Shown in pieces: positions 1 to 6,727 of a stretch of 18,303 nucleotides of DNA (positions are counted from its first letter, which is position 1; each line of letters opens with the position of its first letter). The notes beneath the pieces were generated by a model that had not been told where the DNA came from, made no database searches, and saw only the letters and a program-made list of their open reading frames with translations. The stretch is from JBQTKD01 sp052389435 (GTDB lineage Bacteria > Actinomycetota > Actinomycetes > Sporichthyales > Sporichthyaceae). The DNA lies in NCBI GenBank assembly GCA_052389435.1, contig JBQTIB010000139.1:1-18303 (forward strand), in the 5' to 3' direction. The position numbers and the translations under genes are program-made.

Positions 1-141
1 TCCCGTCCGCGTCCGCCAGGACACCGCGTTCAGGACCAACCGGTGATCACGCCATTGCCCGCCCCGCCGCGGGGTGCGATCGGGCAACAACGGCTCGATC
101 CGGGCCCACTCCTCGTCGGTCAGGTCGCGTCTATCGCGCAT
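1..141 (-). CDS. IS5-family transposase, N-terminal part
   Basis: The reading frame starts at an ATG (139-141) and stays open to the window edge, giving 47 residues. It begins MRDRRDLTDEEWARIEPLLP and continues with GGQWRDHRLVLNAVSWRTRTG-like residues. The motifs LTDEEWARIEPLLP and WRDHR-VLN-xxWRxRTG are the standard N-terminus of IS5-family (DUF4096-type) transposases. The catalytic DDE core would lie to the left, so nothing can be said about whether the enzyme is intact. Its start lies 47 bases inside the apparent IS end, as expected. Confidence 0.85.
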   Translation of the reverse strand, partial: MRDRRDLTDEEWARIEPLLPDRTPRRGGQWRDHRLVLNAVSWRTRTG

Positions 142-188
142 CTGCCAGGTTTAACGCACCCGGAGCCCGTCATTCACGGGACACGCTC
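1..188 (-). mobile_element. Right end of an IS5-type insertion sequence, cut by the window edge
   Basis: This stretch holds the first 47 codons of a transposase and the terminal sequence upstream of it. The outer 26 bases (163-188) read GAGCGTGTCCCGTGAATGAC and onward from the outside in on the minus strand, and contain a small inverted repeat (CCCGT-N5-ACGGG, 166-180). A GAGCGTGTCC-like terminus is common among IS5-superfamily elements. The exact outer boundary and any target duplication cannot be set because the other end is outside the window. Confidence 0.75.
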
Positions 189-213
189 TAGTCGCGAGTA
201 ACCCAGTCGTTGC

Positions 214-828
214 ATGATCACTCTCGTGACGACTCCGGGCGGCGAGTGGGTTCAGGTCGGGAACCGGCAGGACTGGGTGCCGACCGATCAGCCCCCGTCG
301 CCCGATGGATCACCCGGCCTCTGGCACGTCGTGACTGACCCGGATGGATCGAACCGGTGGAAGTGGCACCAGCGACGGCCTCCGCCGATGCCCCCCGGCG
401 GCCTGCCCATGCCGCCGGGGCCACCGCCCGGCCAGATCTCGCAACCCGTCATGTCCTACCTGCCGCCCAAGGTCCGGCGCAGCATCGTGCCGGACTGGCG
501 TACTGGCACATGGGTCATTCTCGCCTTCAACTTGCTGATGATGGTTTGGGTGATCGCCGGGGCGTCCTCCGCGTCCGGCGAAGACGGCGACTGCCAGTAC
601 CTCAGCGCCGACACCTGCAACGCCGCGAGCGATGCGGGGACGGCCATCGGCGTGGCACTGCTGATCGGTTTGTGGGTCGCGGGCGATGTCATCCTGGGCG
701 TCGTGTGGTTGGTGACGAATCGATCCCGGTACCGCGAGTGTCCTGCGTGCGGAGCGAACGTGAAGCGCGGCAAGTTCGTCTGCAACCGCTGCGATCACGA
801 CTTCCGCAGCGCGGCGCTGCTGCCCTGA
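214..828 (+). CDS. Two-helix membrane protein with C-terminal zinc ribbon
   Basis: A 204-residue protein of no family I can name. Residues 1-90 are hydrophilic with a Pro/Met/Gly-rich linker (about 56-74). Two hydrophobic segments follow at about 98-117 and 142-167. The C-terminus carries CPAC and CNRC (C176, C179, C190, C193), a CxxC-N10-CxxC zinc ribbon expected to sit in the cytoplasm if both helices span the membrane. A short loop between the helices has two further Cys (SGEDGDCQYLSADTCN). The ATG at 214 is the first start after the IS end. It lies alone between the IS and a small gene on the same strand, so it looks like accessory DNA. Function is unknown. Confidence 0.65.
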   Translation: MITLVTTPGGEWVQVGNRQDWVPTDQPPSPDGSPGLWHVVTDPDGSNRWKWHQRRPPPMPPGGLPMPPGPPPGQISQPVMSYLPPKVRRSIVPDWRTGTWVILAFNLLMMVWVIAGASSASGEDGDCQYLSADTCNAASDAGTAIGVALLIGLWVAGDVILGVVWLVTNRSRYRECPACGANVKRGKFVCNRCDHDFRSAALLP

Positions 829-1017
829 GGTGATGACCGGCTGGAGCCGGTGAGCGGTCAGGTGTGGTGTCACGCCCACCGGCCCAGCGCGTCGAGCCGT
901 GACTGGACTCGACCCCGGGTCGCATACCCCCGACTCACAGCGCAAACATCGCAGGCGTACGGAGCCCGACACGCGGGCAGTGACGTGCCATCACTTGAAC
1001 CGGCGAAGGGTAGGGCA

Positions 1018-1194
1018 GTGGCAGCCAAGTTCGAGGTCTACGAAGACAAGGCAGGCGAGTTCCGGTTCCGGCTGAAAGCGGGAAACGGCGAGGTAGTCGC
1101 CCAAGGCGAGGGCTACTCCACCCGCTCCAACGCGCATGCCGGGTGTGAGGCAGTGAAGCGCGCAGCGGCCGAGGCCACCATCGAGGACGATTAA
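1018..1194 (+). CDS. DUF1508/YegP-like small protein
   Basis: A 58-residue protein starting at GTG 1018 (VAAKFEVYEDKAGEFRFRLK). The pattern KFEVYEDKxGEFRFRLKAxNGEVVAxGEGYxxxxxAxxGxxAVK is that of the DUF1508 (YegP, UPF0339) repeat, a small alpha/beta unit of unclear function, here as a single copy. The frame stays open upstream to about 850, but GTG 1018 is chosen because GAAGGG lies just ahead of it and family similarity starts there. It is a lone gene between two unrelated hypothetical genes. Confidence 0.75.
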   Translation: MAAKFEVYEDKAGEFRFRLKAGNGEVVAQGEGYSTRSNAHAGCEAVKRAAAEATIEDD

Positions 1195-1241
1195 CGCGGG
1201 TCACTCCGGCACCTGGAAACCCCCGGTCACGTCGTGCGACC

Positions 1242-1760
1242 ATGCGAGCCGTGGTTTCCGCGCGGTTTCGATGGCTGCCGCTGGGTCTGGGCGTCCTCGC
1301 GCTGGCGCTAGCCCTGACGGGCGTTCCCGAGTTTGCGAGAGGCTCGGCGGGAGACCCGCGTTTCGTGGGTCCGCCGAAGGCGAGAGCCTTGGTAGATCAG
1401 ACACCCAACCGCGATATGGGATTCGCGGGCATGGCCGGGCAACTGCGCCTATACGCCCCTGATCGCTGCTTCGTCCTGCAACCGCTGGCCGGTCTGGCTC
1501 CCACAACCGCAGAGGGTTCGCGCATCAAGGAGTCTGTGATCCTTCGTCGCGAACCGGTGGCTTGGTTCGGGGTCGTTTGGCCGTACGGCGCCACCGTTGT
1601 GCACCAAGGCGGACGGTATGGAGTCAAGACACGCACGGGGGCGACCTACTGGGCTGGAGATGTCATCTCCGGCGGCGGGGGCACCTGGCCTGACGACGAC
1701 ACCTACGGCCTGCCGGACGCTTGCCTCGGTCACTACCTGAATCAGATCGATCCGCAGTGA
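1242..1760 (+). CDS. Exported or membrane-anchored hypothetical protein
   Basis: A 172-residue protein of no family I recognise. The N-terminus is a short basic stretch followed by a hydrophobic run (about 11-28, WLPLGLGVLALALALTGV), which fits a signal peptide or a signal anchor. The rest is soluble in character and holds two Cys (C76, C161) that could form a disulfide outside the cytoplasm. No lipobox is visible. It ends about 100 bases before the tRNA-Met fragment and points toward it, so it sits on the outer side of the putative attachment site. Confidence 0.6.
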   Translation: MRAVVSARFRWLPLGLGVLALALALTGVPEFARGSAGDPRFVGPPKARALVDQTPNRDMGFAGMAGQLRLYAPDRCFVLQPLAGLAPTTAEGSRIKESVILRREPVAWFGVVWPYGATVVHQGGRYGVKTRTGATYWAGDVISGGGGTWPDDDTYGLPDACLGHYLNQIDPQ

Positions 1761-1821
1761 AGCTGCTGCAAGGCCCGCGTGCTCGAACCGCTATCGCACG
1801 GAGATCGCACGGAAATGGAAA

Positions 1822-1842
1822 GAGGCCCCCGAGGGGGCCCCT
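1822..1842 (-). terminator. Terminator downstream of the tRNA-Met fragment
   Basis: Read on the minus strand, a GGGGCCCC-type stem with a short CTCG loop is followed by CTCTTTCC. It lies about 20 bases past the tRNA 3' end, the usual place for a tRNA terminator. It could also serve the excisionase-integrase transcript. Confidence 0.7.
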
Positions 1843-1859
1843 GAACTGCACCCACGTAG

Positions 1860-1903
1860 TAGCGGGGACAGGATTCGAACCTGTGACCTCTGGGTTATGA
1901 GCC
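1860..1903 (-). other. tRNA-Met 3' half, probable attachment (att) core
   Basis: On the minus strand this reads as the anticodon loop with anticodon CAT (1897-1899), the 3' anticodon arm CCCAG, the variable loop, a perfect T-arm (ACAGG-TTCGAAT-CCTGT), the 3' acceptor strand CCCCGCT and discriminator A. The D arm and 5' acceptor strand are missing: upstream of the anticodon the sequence turns into the excisionase gene, and the 5' anticodon arm (CTCGG) no longer fully pairs. This is what site-specific integration into the 3' end of a tRNA leaves at one junction. By geometry, the element lies on the integrase side (higher coordinates) and the original chromosome lies to the left. Confidence 0.85.
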
Positions 1904-2167
1904 GAGAGATCGAGACTGCTGGGGCACCCGGTCCATCGCAGGGTGGCCCGCGACCCGTCGCCCGGTCGGTCTGACCGTCACCGGATGCTCCGGTGCCGAA
2001 CGCCGCTGGCCCTCAGCGACGATCGCTTCGAGATGCTCTTCGGTGAAGCGAACGTGACTGCCGATCCGGGTATGCGGAACCTGTCGCAGTCGCACCTGCT
2101 CTCGCAGCCAGCCAGTCGACACGTTCAGGACCTCTGCGGCCATGGTCGTCGTGTACAGCGGGTTCAT
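1895..2167 (-). CDS. Excisionase-like helix-turn-helix protein
   Basis: A 90-residue protein. Residues 1-50 match the excisionase/MerR-like winged-helix type (TTTMAAEVLNVSTGWLREQV, then VPHTRIGSHVRFTEEHL), a fold that binds arm sites and directs the integrase toward excision. The start ATG at 2167 overlaps the integrase stop by 4 bases (ATGA), so the two are translationally coupled, with integrase first. The last codons run into the tRNA-Met fragment, and the stop TAA (1895-1897) is formed by the anticodon-loop bases. The C-terminal 40 residues are basic and of low complexity. The family call is solid; the direct role in excision is inferred from position. Confidence 0.8.
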   Translation of the reverse strand: MNPLYTTTMAAEVLNVSTGWLREQVRLRQVPHTRIGSHVRFTEEHLEAIVAEGQRRSAPEHPVTVRPTGRRVAGHPAMDRVPQQSRSLGS

Positions 2168-3489
2168 GCAGTTCCCCTCCTCGTTGGAGACTCATCGTCG
2201 TCCGGGACGGTTGCCGAGATGCTTGCCGACCCGACCACGAGGCGCAGCGTTCGAGTCGGTCCGACGGGTCCGAGCAGATCGTCGACCGCCGAGTCGACCT
2301 GGTCGTCGGTCGTGGCGAGCAGACCGCCGTACACGTCGATCGTCGTCTTGATCGACTCGTGCCCCAGCCGCTGCTGGATCTTCGGAAGCGGGGTGCCCGC
2401 GGCGATCAACCACGCGACGTGAGTGTGCCTCAGATCGTGAAACCGGGGAGCCTTCTTCAACCCGCGCCTCTGCGCCAGTTCGACGGCGCGCTGCCATCGG
2501 TAGACGTAGAACACGGGCTGCCGCAGCGGTTCGCCGAAGGCGTTCACGAAGAGGTACTGATCGGCCGGCTTGTTCGCGACGTAGGGGCGAACGAGCTCGA
2601 CCAGGCTCTTCGAGAGCGAGAGGGTCCGACGCGACCGTTGGGTCTTGGGGGTGCCGATCACCCATTTGAGTTCGCCGTCGCGCTTCCACGCCCGTTTCAC
2701 CGAGACGAGCCGACTGTCGAGGTCGACGTCGCCGGCTCGCAGCGCCGAGATCTCGCCCCAGCGCAGTCCGGTGTGGACGGCGAGCTCGATGAGGTCGCGG
2801 TCCTCTCGGTAGGCGACGCCGCAGGTGTCGATCTCCGCGGGAGCCCGCCGCTCCCCCGGCCCGCGGTTCGGCCGGAACTCGTAAGCGTCCAGCGAGCACA
2901 TGGCGTCCGCGATCAGCGCGAACTCCTTGGGCTCGAGGAAGCACGCGATCGGTTCACCGTCGGCGTCGTAGCCGGAGACCTTCGGCAGTCGGCTGAAGGC
3001 GCAGGGGTTGACCGGCAGCAGGCCCTTGCGCACGGCGTGACCGCAGATGCCGTGGAGCAGGCCGTGGTAGTTCTTGATGGTCTTGGGAGCGACGCCGGCG
3101 TCCTGGCTCACCCGGACCCACCGGGCGATCGACTCGTCGTCGACGTCGGTGATCAGCGGGAACCGCTCCGCAAGCCGCTCGACCATCGCGCGGTATCGCG
3201 TCAGCTGATAGCTCGACACGGAGTTTCGCGTCAGCAGGTAGCGCTCGGCGATGTCGGCGAAGTCCGTCTCCGGCACCTCCGGCTCTTCCTCCTCGGCCGG
3301 CGCTGCCAGGTAGCCGTGGCCCGGTACCCAGCCGTCGGGCCACCGGTTGCCGGCGTCCTCGACGTCGCACTTGAAGCGGATCGCCTGGCGCTTGGTTCCG
3401 AAGGTGTCCGACTGCCATCGGCCGTCCTGGCGCCACCGCACCTGGTAGGCGACCCCGTCCTTGCGGCGGCGCTCGTGGATCGACGCCAT
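2164..3489 (-). CDS. int: Phage-type tyrosine integrase
   Basis: A 441-residue site-specific recombinase, of normal length for integrases of actinobacterial phages and integrative elements. The N-terminal 60 residues form an arm-binding domain (SIHERRRKDGVAYQVRWR), residues about 75-165 the SAM-like core-binding domain, and residues about 185-400 the catalytic domain. All catalytic residues are visible: R243 in TGLRWGEIS, K282 in GTPKTQRSRRT, H351 and R354 in FHDLRHTH, H377 in LGHES, and nucleophile Y387 in TIDVYGG. It should therefore be active. ATG 3489 is chosen over GTG 3492 because GAGGGGG lies at good spacing. It is coupled to the excisionase gene downstream, which runs into the tRNA-Met att core. 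Confidence 0.92.
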   Translation of the reverse strand: MASIHERRRKDGVAYQVRWRQDGRWQSDTFGTKRQAIRFKCDVEDAGNRWPDGWVPGHGYLAAPAEEEEPEVPETDFADIAERYLLTRNSVSSYQLTRYRAMVERLAERFPLITDVDDESIARWVRVSQDAGVAPKTIKNYHGLLHGICGHAVRKGLLPVNPCAFSRLPKVSGYDADGEPIACFLEPKEFALIADAMCSLDAYEFRPNRGPGERRAPAEIDTCGVAYREDRDLIELAVHTGLRWGEISALRAGDVDLDSRLVSVKRAWKRDGELKWVIGTPKTQRSRRTLSLSKSLVELVRPYVANKPADQYLFVNAFGEPLRQPVFYVYRWQRAVELAQRRGLKKAPRFHDLRHTHVAWLIAAGTPLPKIQQRLGHESIKTTIDVYGGLLATTDDQVDSAVDDLLGPVGPTRTLRLVVGSASISATVPDDDESPTRRGTA

Positions 3490-3607
3490 CACCGCACCCC
3501 CTCTGCGCAGAAGTTCCTGCTCAGATGTGCGCGCGAGCGGCCTTCAGATCGACAGCTCGGACGCTGGGATGTTCCCCAACTTGTTCCCCGATGATCTTGC
3601 ACGCAAA

Positions 3608-3644
3608 GGCCCCTGACCTGTTTGTGCAGGTCAGGGGCCGTTTT
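3608..3644. terminator. Strong hairpin beside tRNA-Leu
   Basis: A 13-bp perfect stem (GGCCCCTGACCTG / CAGGTCAGGGGCC) with loop TTTGTG. On the plus strand it is followed by GTTTTCT; on the minus strand, the direction of the tRNA, by TTTGCG. It lies immediately after the tRNA-Leu 3' end and is most simply the tRNA terminator. It also screens the integrase from readthrough. Confidence 0.85.
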
Positions 3645-3651
3645 CTACGTG

Positions 3652-3734
3652 TGCGCGAGGGGGGACTTGAACCCCCATGCCCCGGAGGGCACTAGCACCT
3701 CAAGCTAGCGCGTCTGCCATTCCGCCACTCGCGC
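3652..3734 (-). tRNA. tRNA-Leu (anticodon GAG)
   Basis: A complete class II tRNA of 83 nt. The acceptor stem is GCGCGAG/CTCGCGC with discriminator A. The anticodon stem is CTAGC/GCTAG around loop TTGAGGT, giving anticodon GAG. A variable-arm stem (TGCCC...GGGCA) and a perfect T stem (GGGGG-TTCAAGT-CCCCC) are present, and CCA is not encoded. It lies 160 bp from the integrase start and just past a GAF-protein gene on the same strand. Confidence 0.95.
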
Positions 3735-3770
3735 AGTGCCTCCGTGGAAGTCCCGGAGGCGGTGGCAACC

Positions 3771-4625
3771 TTAGCATCGCCGCGAGGCGCGAATGACCCA
3801 AGCGACGGTTGGGAAGCGGTGTGCTCCTCGCCGCAGTTCGGTTGGCCGAACTAGGAACCGGGGGGCGCGGGCGGCGACGAGGTCGGCGTGAATGCCGGCG
3901 CGCAGCCGCGCGATCACGTCGTCGAGAGTCGCCATCGCGCGTTGGAGGCGCCTGGCGGGCTCGCCATCGAGCGCGGTAACGACGCTTTCGATCGCGACGC
4001 CGCTGGCGAACAGGTCCTGGATCAGGTCGTCGGAGAGGTCGAGGATCCTCCGACCGCCGGGGTCCGGGGGCCCGACGCACGCGCCGATCGCCGCCGTGGC
4101 GTGGCCCGCGAAGACGGCCGCCGGGCCGAGGTCGTCGAGCCGAAAGCGCGGCTGGCCGGCTCTGGCGCAGTAGGCGAAGGCGCCGACGATCCCCTCGGGG
4201 CCTCGCAGCGGCACGACCATGCAGGGACCCTGCGGGAATCCCGCGAGCTCGTCCTCGTTCCGACGTTCGCCGCCCACGGGCGTCCGGGTCGTCACCGCCC
4301 GGCCCGTTCGAAGCGCGTCCCCCACGGGACTGCCGTCCAGGGCGTGTCCGCGGTCCCGCAGTCGCTCGGCGTGGGTTCCCGCGGCGGCGGCGACCACCCA
4401 CCGGTCGCCGACCGGAAGCGCCACCAGGACGAGATCAACACCGGAGACCCCGAGGGCCGCCTCCGCGATCACCTCGAGCGGAGCACGGTTCCGTTCCAGA
4501 AGGAGACGCCCCGTCAGAGCTACCGATGCCTCGATCCACGCCGTCGCCGTGCCGGCCGACCTGGCGGACCCGGCCGAGCCGACGAGGGGAACCGCGGCGG
4601 GCGGACTTGGCGAAGGGTGCAGCAC
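3771..4625 (-). CDS. GAF protein with a degenerate histidine-kinase dimerisation stub
   Basis: A 284-residue protein. Residues about 30-182 look like a GAF domain of the DevS/DosS class. Residues 192-248 resemble the HisKA_3 dimerisation helices of NarL-type sensor kinases: DLSDDLIQDLFASGVAIES lines up with the family pattern DLHDHVIQRLFAxGL, but the phospho-acceptor histidine is serine (S198). No ATPase domain follows; the protein ends about 35 residues later with a basic tail. It therefore cannot act as a kinase by itself and may be a sensor or dimerisation partner. The start GTG 4625 is tentative: there is no clear ribosome site and no ATG in frame, and coding character starts near here. 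A weak hairpin (3738-3760) lies after the stop, before tRNA-Leu. Confidence 0.7.
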   Translation of the reverse strand: MLHPSPSPPAAVPLVGSAGSARSAGTATAWIEASVALTGRLLLERNRAPLEVIAEAALGVSGVDLVLVALPVGDRWVVAAAAGTHAERLRDRGHALDGSPVGDALRTGRAVTTRTPVGGERRNEDELAGFPQGPCMVVPLRGPEGIVGAFAYCARAGQPRFRLDDLGPAAVFAGHATAAIGACVGPPDPGGRRILDLSDDLIQDLFASGVAIESVVTALDGEPARRLQRAMATLDDVIARLRAGIHADLVAARAPRFLVRPTELRRGAHRFPTVAWVIRASRRC

Positions 4626-4750
4626 GTTCTCAGTGTCGCCGGCGGAGATTGTCCGCCCCAGAGGCGAAAGTCCCGATGCGGACGGCCAGGGGCGACGTTC
4701 CCGACAGGCACCCAAAGGCGCCGCCGAACCGCCCCTGCTACGGCTTTGGC

Positions 4751-5146
4751 CTAGCCGCGGCCCGGGGATCCGCGGTCGGCGACCAGACGCGGCGGAGCGC
4801 AGCACAGCCAGGCGTCCTCCAGCGCCGTCGCCACCGCCCTGCGCGAGGCCAACCGCAGCTCGATCAGCACCGCCGGGAAGGTGTCGAAGTGCGGGATGGT
4901 GAAGAAGCCCTTCGGGGCGGCGGCGAGCACCGCCTCCTTCTCGTGCAGGTCGGCCACCCGCACGGCCAGGATCGGCTCCGCCGGCACCGGCGCGTCGCCG
5001 AATCGCTTCAGGTCGGCCTTGCTGAACGGCCGCTCCCAGGCGTAGGCGTTCCCGCCGACAAACCAGGTTGGGCGTCCGTAGCGCTCCCCCTCGGTCGTCT
5101 CGGGCAGTGCCGTCACGAGTTCCCAAACCTGCTCCAGCGTCACCAC
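4751..5146 (-). CDS. MmcQ/YjbR family protein
   Basis: A 131-residue protein of normal length for the MmcQ/YjbR (DUF419) family, small cytosolic proteins with a double-wing DNA-binding-like fold and no firm function. Visible family features are LPETTEGERYGRPTWFVGG near the N-terminus, the central ILAVRVADLHEKEAVLAAAP, and the FFTIPHFDTFPAVLI strand region. Two GTG codons (5146, 5143) could start it; GTG 5146 is preferred because GGAG lies about 10 bases ahead. It begins 4 bases after the stop of the Pro-rich gene and is the last member of that minus-strand cluster. Confidence 0.85.
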   Translation of the reverse strand: MVTLEQVWELVTALPETTEGERYGRPTWFVGGNAYAWERPFSKADLKRFGDAPVPAEPILAVRVADLHEKEAVLAAAPKGFFTIPHFDTFPAVLIELRLASRRAVATALEDAWLCCAPPRLVADRGSPGRG

Positions 5147-5150
5147 GGCG

Positions 5151-5693
5151 TCACCGCTCCGCTGCGGGCGTCTCGGCGTCGGCCGGTGCCGTCGTGTCGG
5201 CCGGCGTGGTCGACGGCCGGCGCAGCTCCGGCGCCCGTGCACCGGAGATGTCGCCGAGCAGTCCGGGCCGCCGCGTCTGGGCCGGGCTCGCCGAGTCCGA
5301 CGGCACCGGCTCGGGCGCCGGCTCTCCCGGCAGGAGCGGCGCCGGGTCGGGTTCGCCGGATGCGGGCGGCGTCGGAGCCGGCGCGGTGGGAGTCTCGACG
5401 GGCGTGCGCTTCGGTCGCGGCGTGGCCGACTTGGTCGGCACCGGCGTCGGCGCAACGGGCTCGCGAACCTCGGCCGGAGGACGGAGGACCGCTTCGGCCT
5501 TGCGACGCTCCGCCTCCTCGCCGCTGATGCGCGTCGTACGTACCCGCACGACCTCCTCGGTGAACTCGGCCGGATCGGGCCGCACCCCGTACCAGAGCAG
5601 CAGCACGCCGACGAAGGTCGTCGCGAGCAGCACCGTCGAGGTGCGCACGCGGCCACCGAACAGCGTGCGCGGCAGGCGCCGGGACCCGCTCAC
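5151..5693 (-). CDS. Membrane-anchored Pro-rich extracytoplasmic protein
   Basis: A 180-residue protein of no named family. A basic N-terminus is followed by one hydrophobic helix (about 18-36, TSTVLLATTFVGVLLLWYGV), then a long tail outside the cytoplasm that becomes Pro/Ala/Thr-rich (about 75-180). GTG 5693 overlaps the stop of the MscS gene by 4 bases (GTGA), so the two are translationally coupled. The pairing suggests it is a partner or wall-spanning accessory of the channel, but nothing in the sequence proves this. Confidence 0.75.
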   Translation of the reverse strand: MSGSRRLPRTLFGGRVRTSTVLLATTFVGVLLLWYGVRPDPAEFTEEVVRVRTTRISGEEAERRKAEAVLRPPAEVREPVAPTPVPTKSATPRPKRTPVETPTAPAPTPPASGEPDPAPLLPGEPAPEPVPSDSASPAQTRRPGLLGDISGARAPELRRPSTTPADTTAPADAETPAAER

Positions 5694-6565
5694 GGCTGGG
5701 CGCCCATCGGGTCCTGCATCGGCAGGTACTCGGTGCGCATGTTGATGCCTTCGCGGTGCAGTGCCACCAGGATGCGCCCGCGGAGCGCGCGGCCCGTCTC
5801 CCACTGCGATCCCGGCTTCGTCGGCGCCCAGATGCGGATAGTCACCTGACTGACCGTCACCTTGTCGACGCCGACGACGACGGGCGCCTCGGTGAGCAGT
5901 CCGCGCATGCGATCGTCGGCGAACGCCGCAACGCACGTCTCGCGGATGACCCGCAGCGCTTCGCCGATGTCGGCGGTGGGCGGCACGGCGATGTCCACCA
6001 CGGCGCGGGCCCAGTCCCGCGAGAGGTTGGTGACCTGCACCAGTTGACCGTTGGGGATCATGATGAGCTCGCCCTCGGCCGAGCGGAGCCTGGTGATGCG
6101 CAGCGAAATCTCTTCGACGGTGCCGGACACCCCCGTCGGCGAGCCCATGTCGGAGATGCGGATGACGTCGCCGAGGCCGTACTGCCGCTCGGTGATGATG
6201 AAGAACCCGGCCAGCAGGTCCTGCACGACGCGCTGAGCGCCGAAGCCGAGCGCGACGCCGAGGACGGCGGCCGGCGCGACCAGTCCGGTGATGGAAAAGC
6301 CCAGCAGGTTCACGATCCGCACCGCGGCGATGCAGAACATCAGCACGTTGACGGTCCAGATCAACACCTGGGCGACGGACTGGCGGTGCTTGGCACGTTC
6401 GGCTCGGTCGACCTCGCCCTCGCCGGCCTCCGGTCCCCCGACGTTCAACCGCCCGGTGACCAGCCGCCCCACGGAGGCCACGGCCCGGGTGGCGAGCAGC
6501 AGACCGAGCACGACGAGCACGATTTCGAGGCCGTCCCCGCGAACCCAGTCGAGGAGATCACGCAT
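5690..6565 (-). CDS. MscS-family mechanosensitive ion channel
   Basis: A 291-residue small-conductance mechanosensitive channel that opens under membrane tension to release solutes during hypo-osmotic shock. Three hydrophobic segments are visible (about 11-33, 66-90 and 93-120). The third is the pore helix with the family hallmark AAVLGVALGFGAQ, followed by VQDLLAGFFIITERQYGLGDVI, the start of the beta domain. The rest is the cytoplasmic vestibule (SGTVEEISLRITRLR, then IPNGQLVQVTNLSRDW). Length is near that of E. coli MscS (286). The ATG at 6565 has no strong ribosome site. It is first in a three-gene minus-strand cluster. Confidence 0.93.
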   Translation of the reverse strand: MRDLLDWVRGDGLEIVLVVLGLLLATRAVASVGRLVTGRLNVGGPEAGEGEVDRAERAKHRQSVAQVLIWTVNVLMFCIAAVRIVNLLGFSITGLVAPAAVLGVALGFGAQRVVQDLLAGFFIITERQYGLGDVIRISDMGSPTGVSGTVEEISLRITRLRSAEGELIMIPNGQLVQVTNLSRDWARAVVDIAVPPTADIGEALRVIRETCVAAFADDRMRGLLTEAPVVVGVDKVTVSQVTIRIWAPTKPGSQWETGRALRGRILVALHREGINMRTEYLPMQDPMGAQP

Positions 6566-6727
6566 GGCGAGTGTCTACTCCAAGCCCCTGTGCGACGAAC
6601 GGGCGGTCCTTGCGGCGTTACCCGAATTACACCGGCGCAATCCGCGGTTCGACCCTGCCGCCGGGGGCGCGAACGCCCACGGGGCAACGTATCCGCTGCC
6701 GGTGGGGCGGGGGCAAATCCGGGCCGC

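Noticed and set aside
4626..5126. N-terminal extension of the GAF gene to an ATG at 5126
   Set aside because: That part overlaps the MmcQ/YjbR gene in a different frame and has shadow-type composition (Gly/Arg/Ala runs). Coding character for the GAF protein starts near 4625.
6665..6678. GGGCG-CGAA-CGCCC hairpin between the Pro-rich gene and MscS as a terminator
   Set aside because: Only a 5-bp stem and no T run on either strand.
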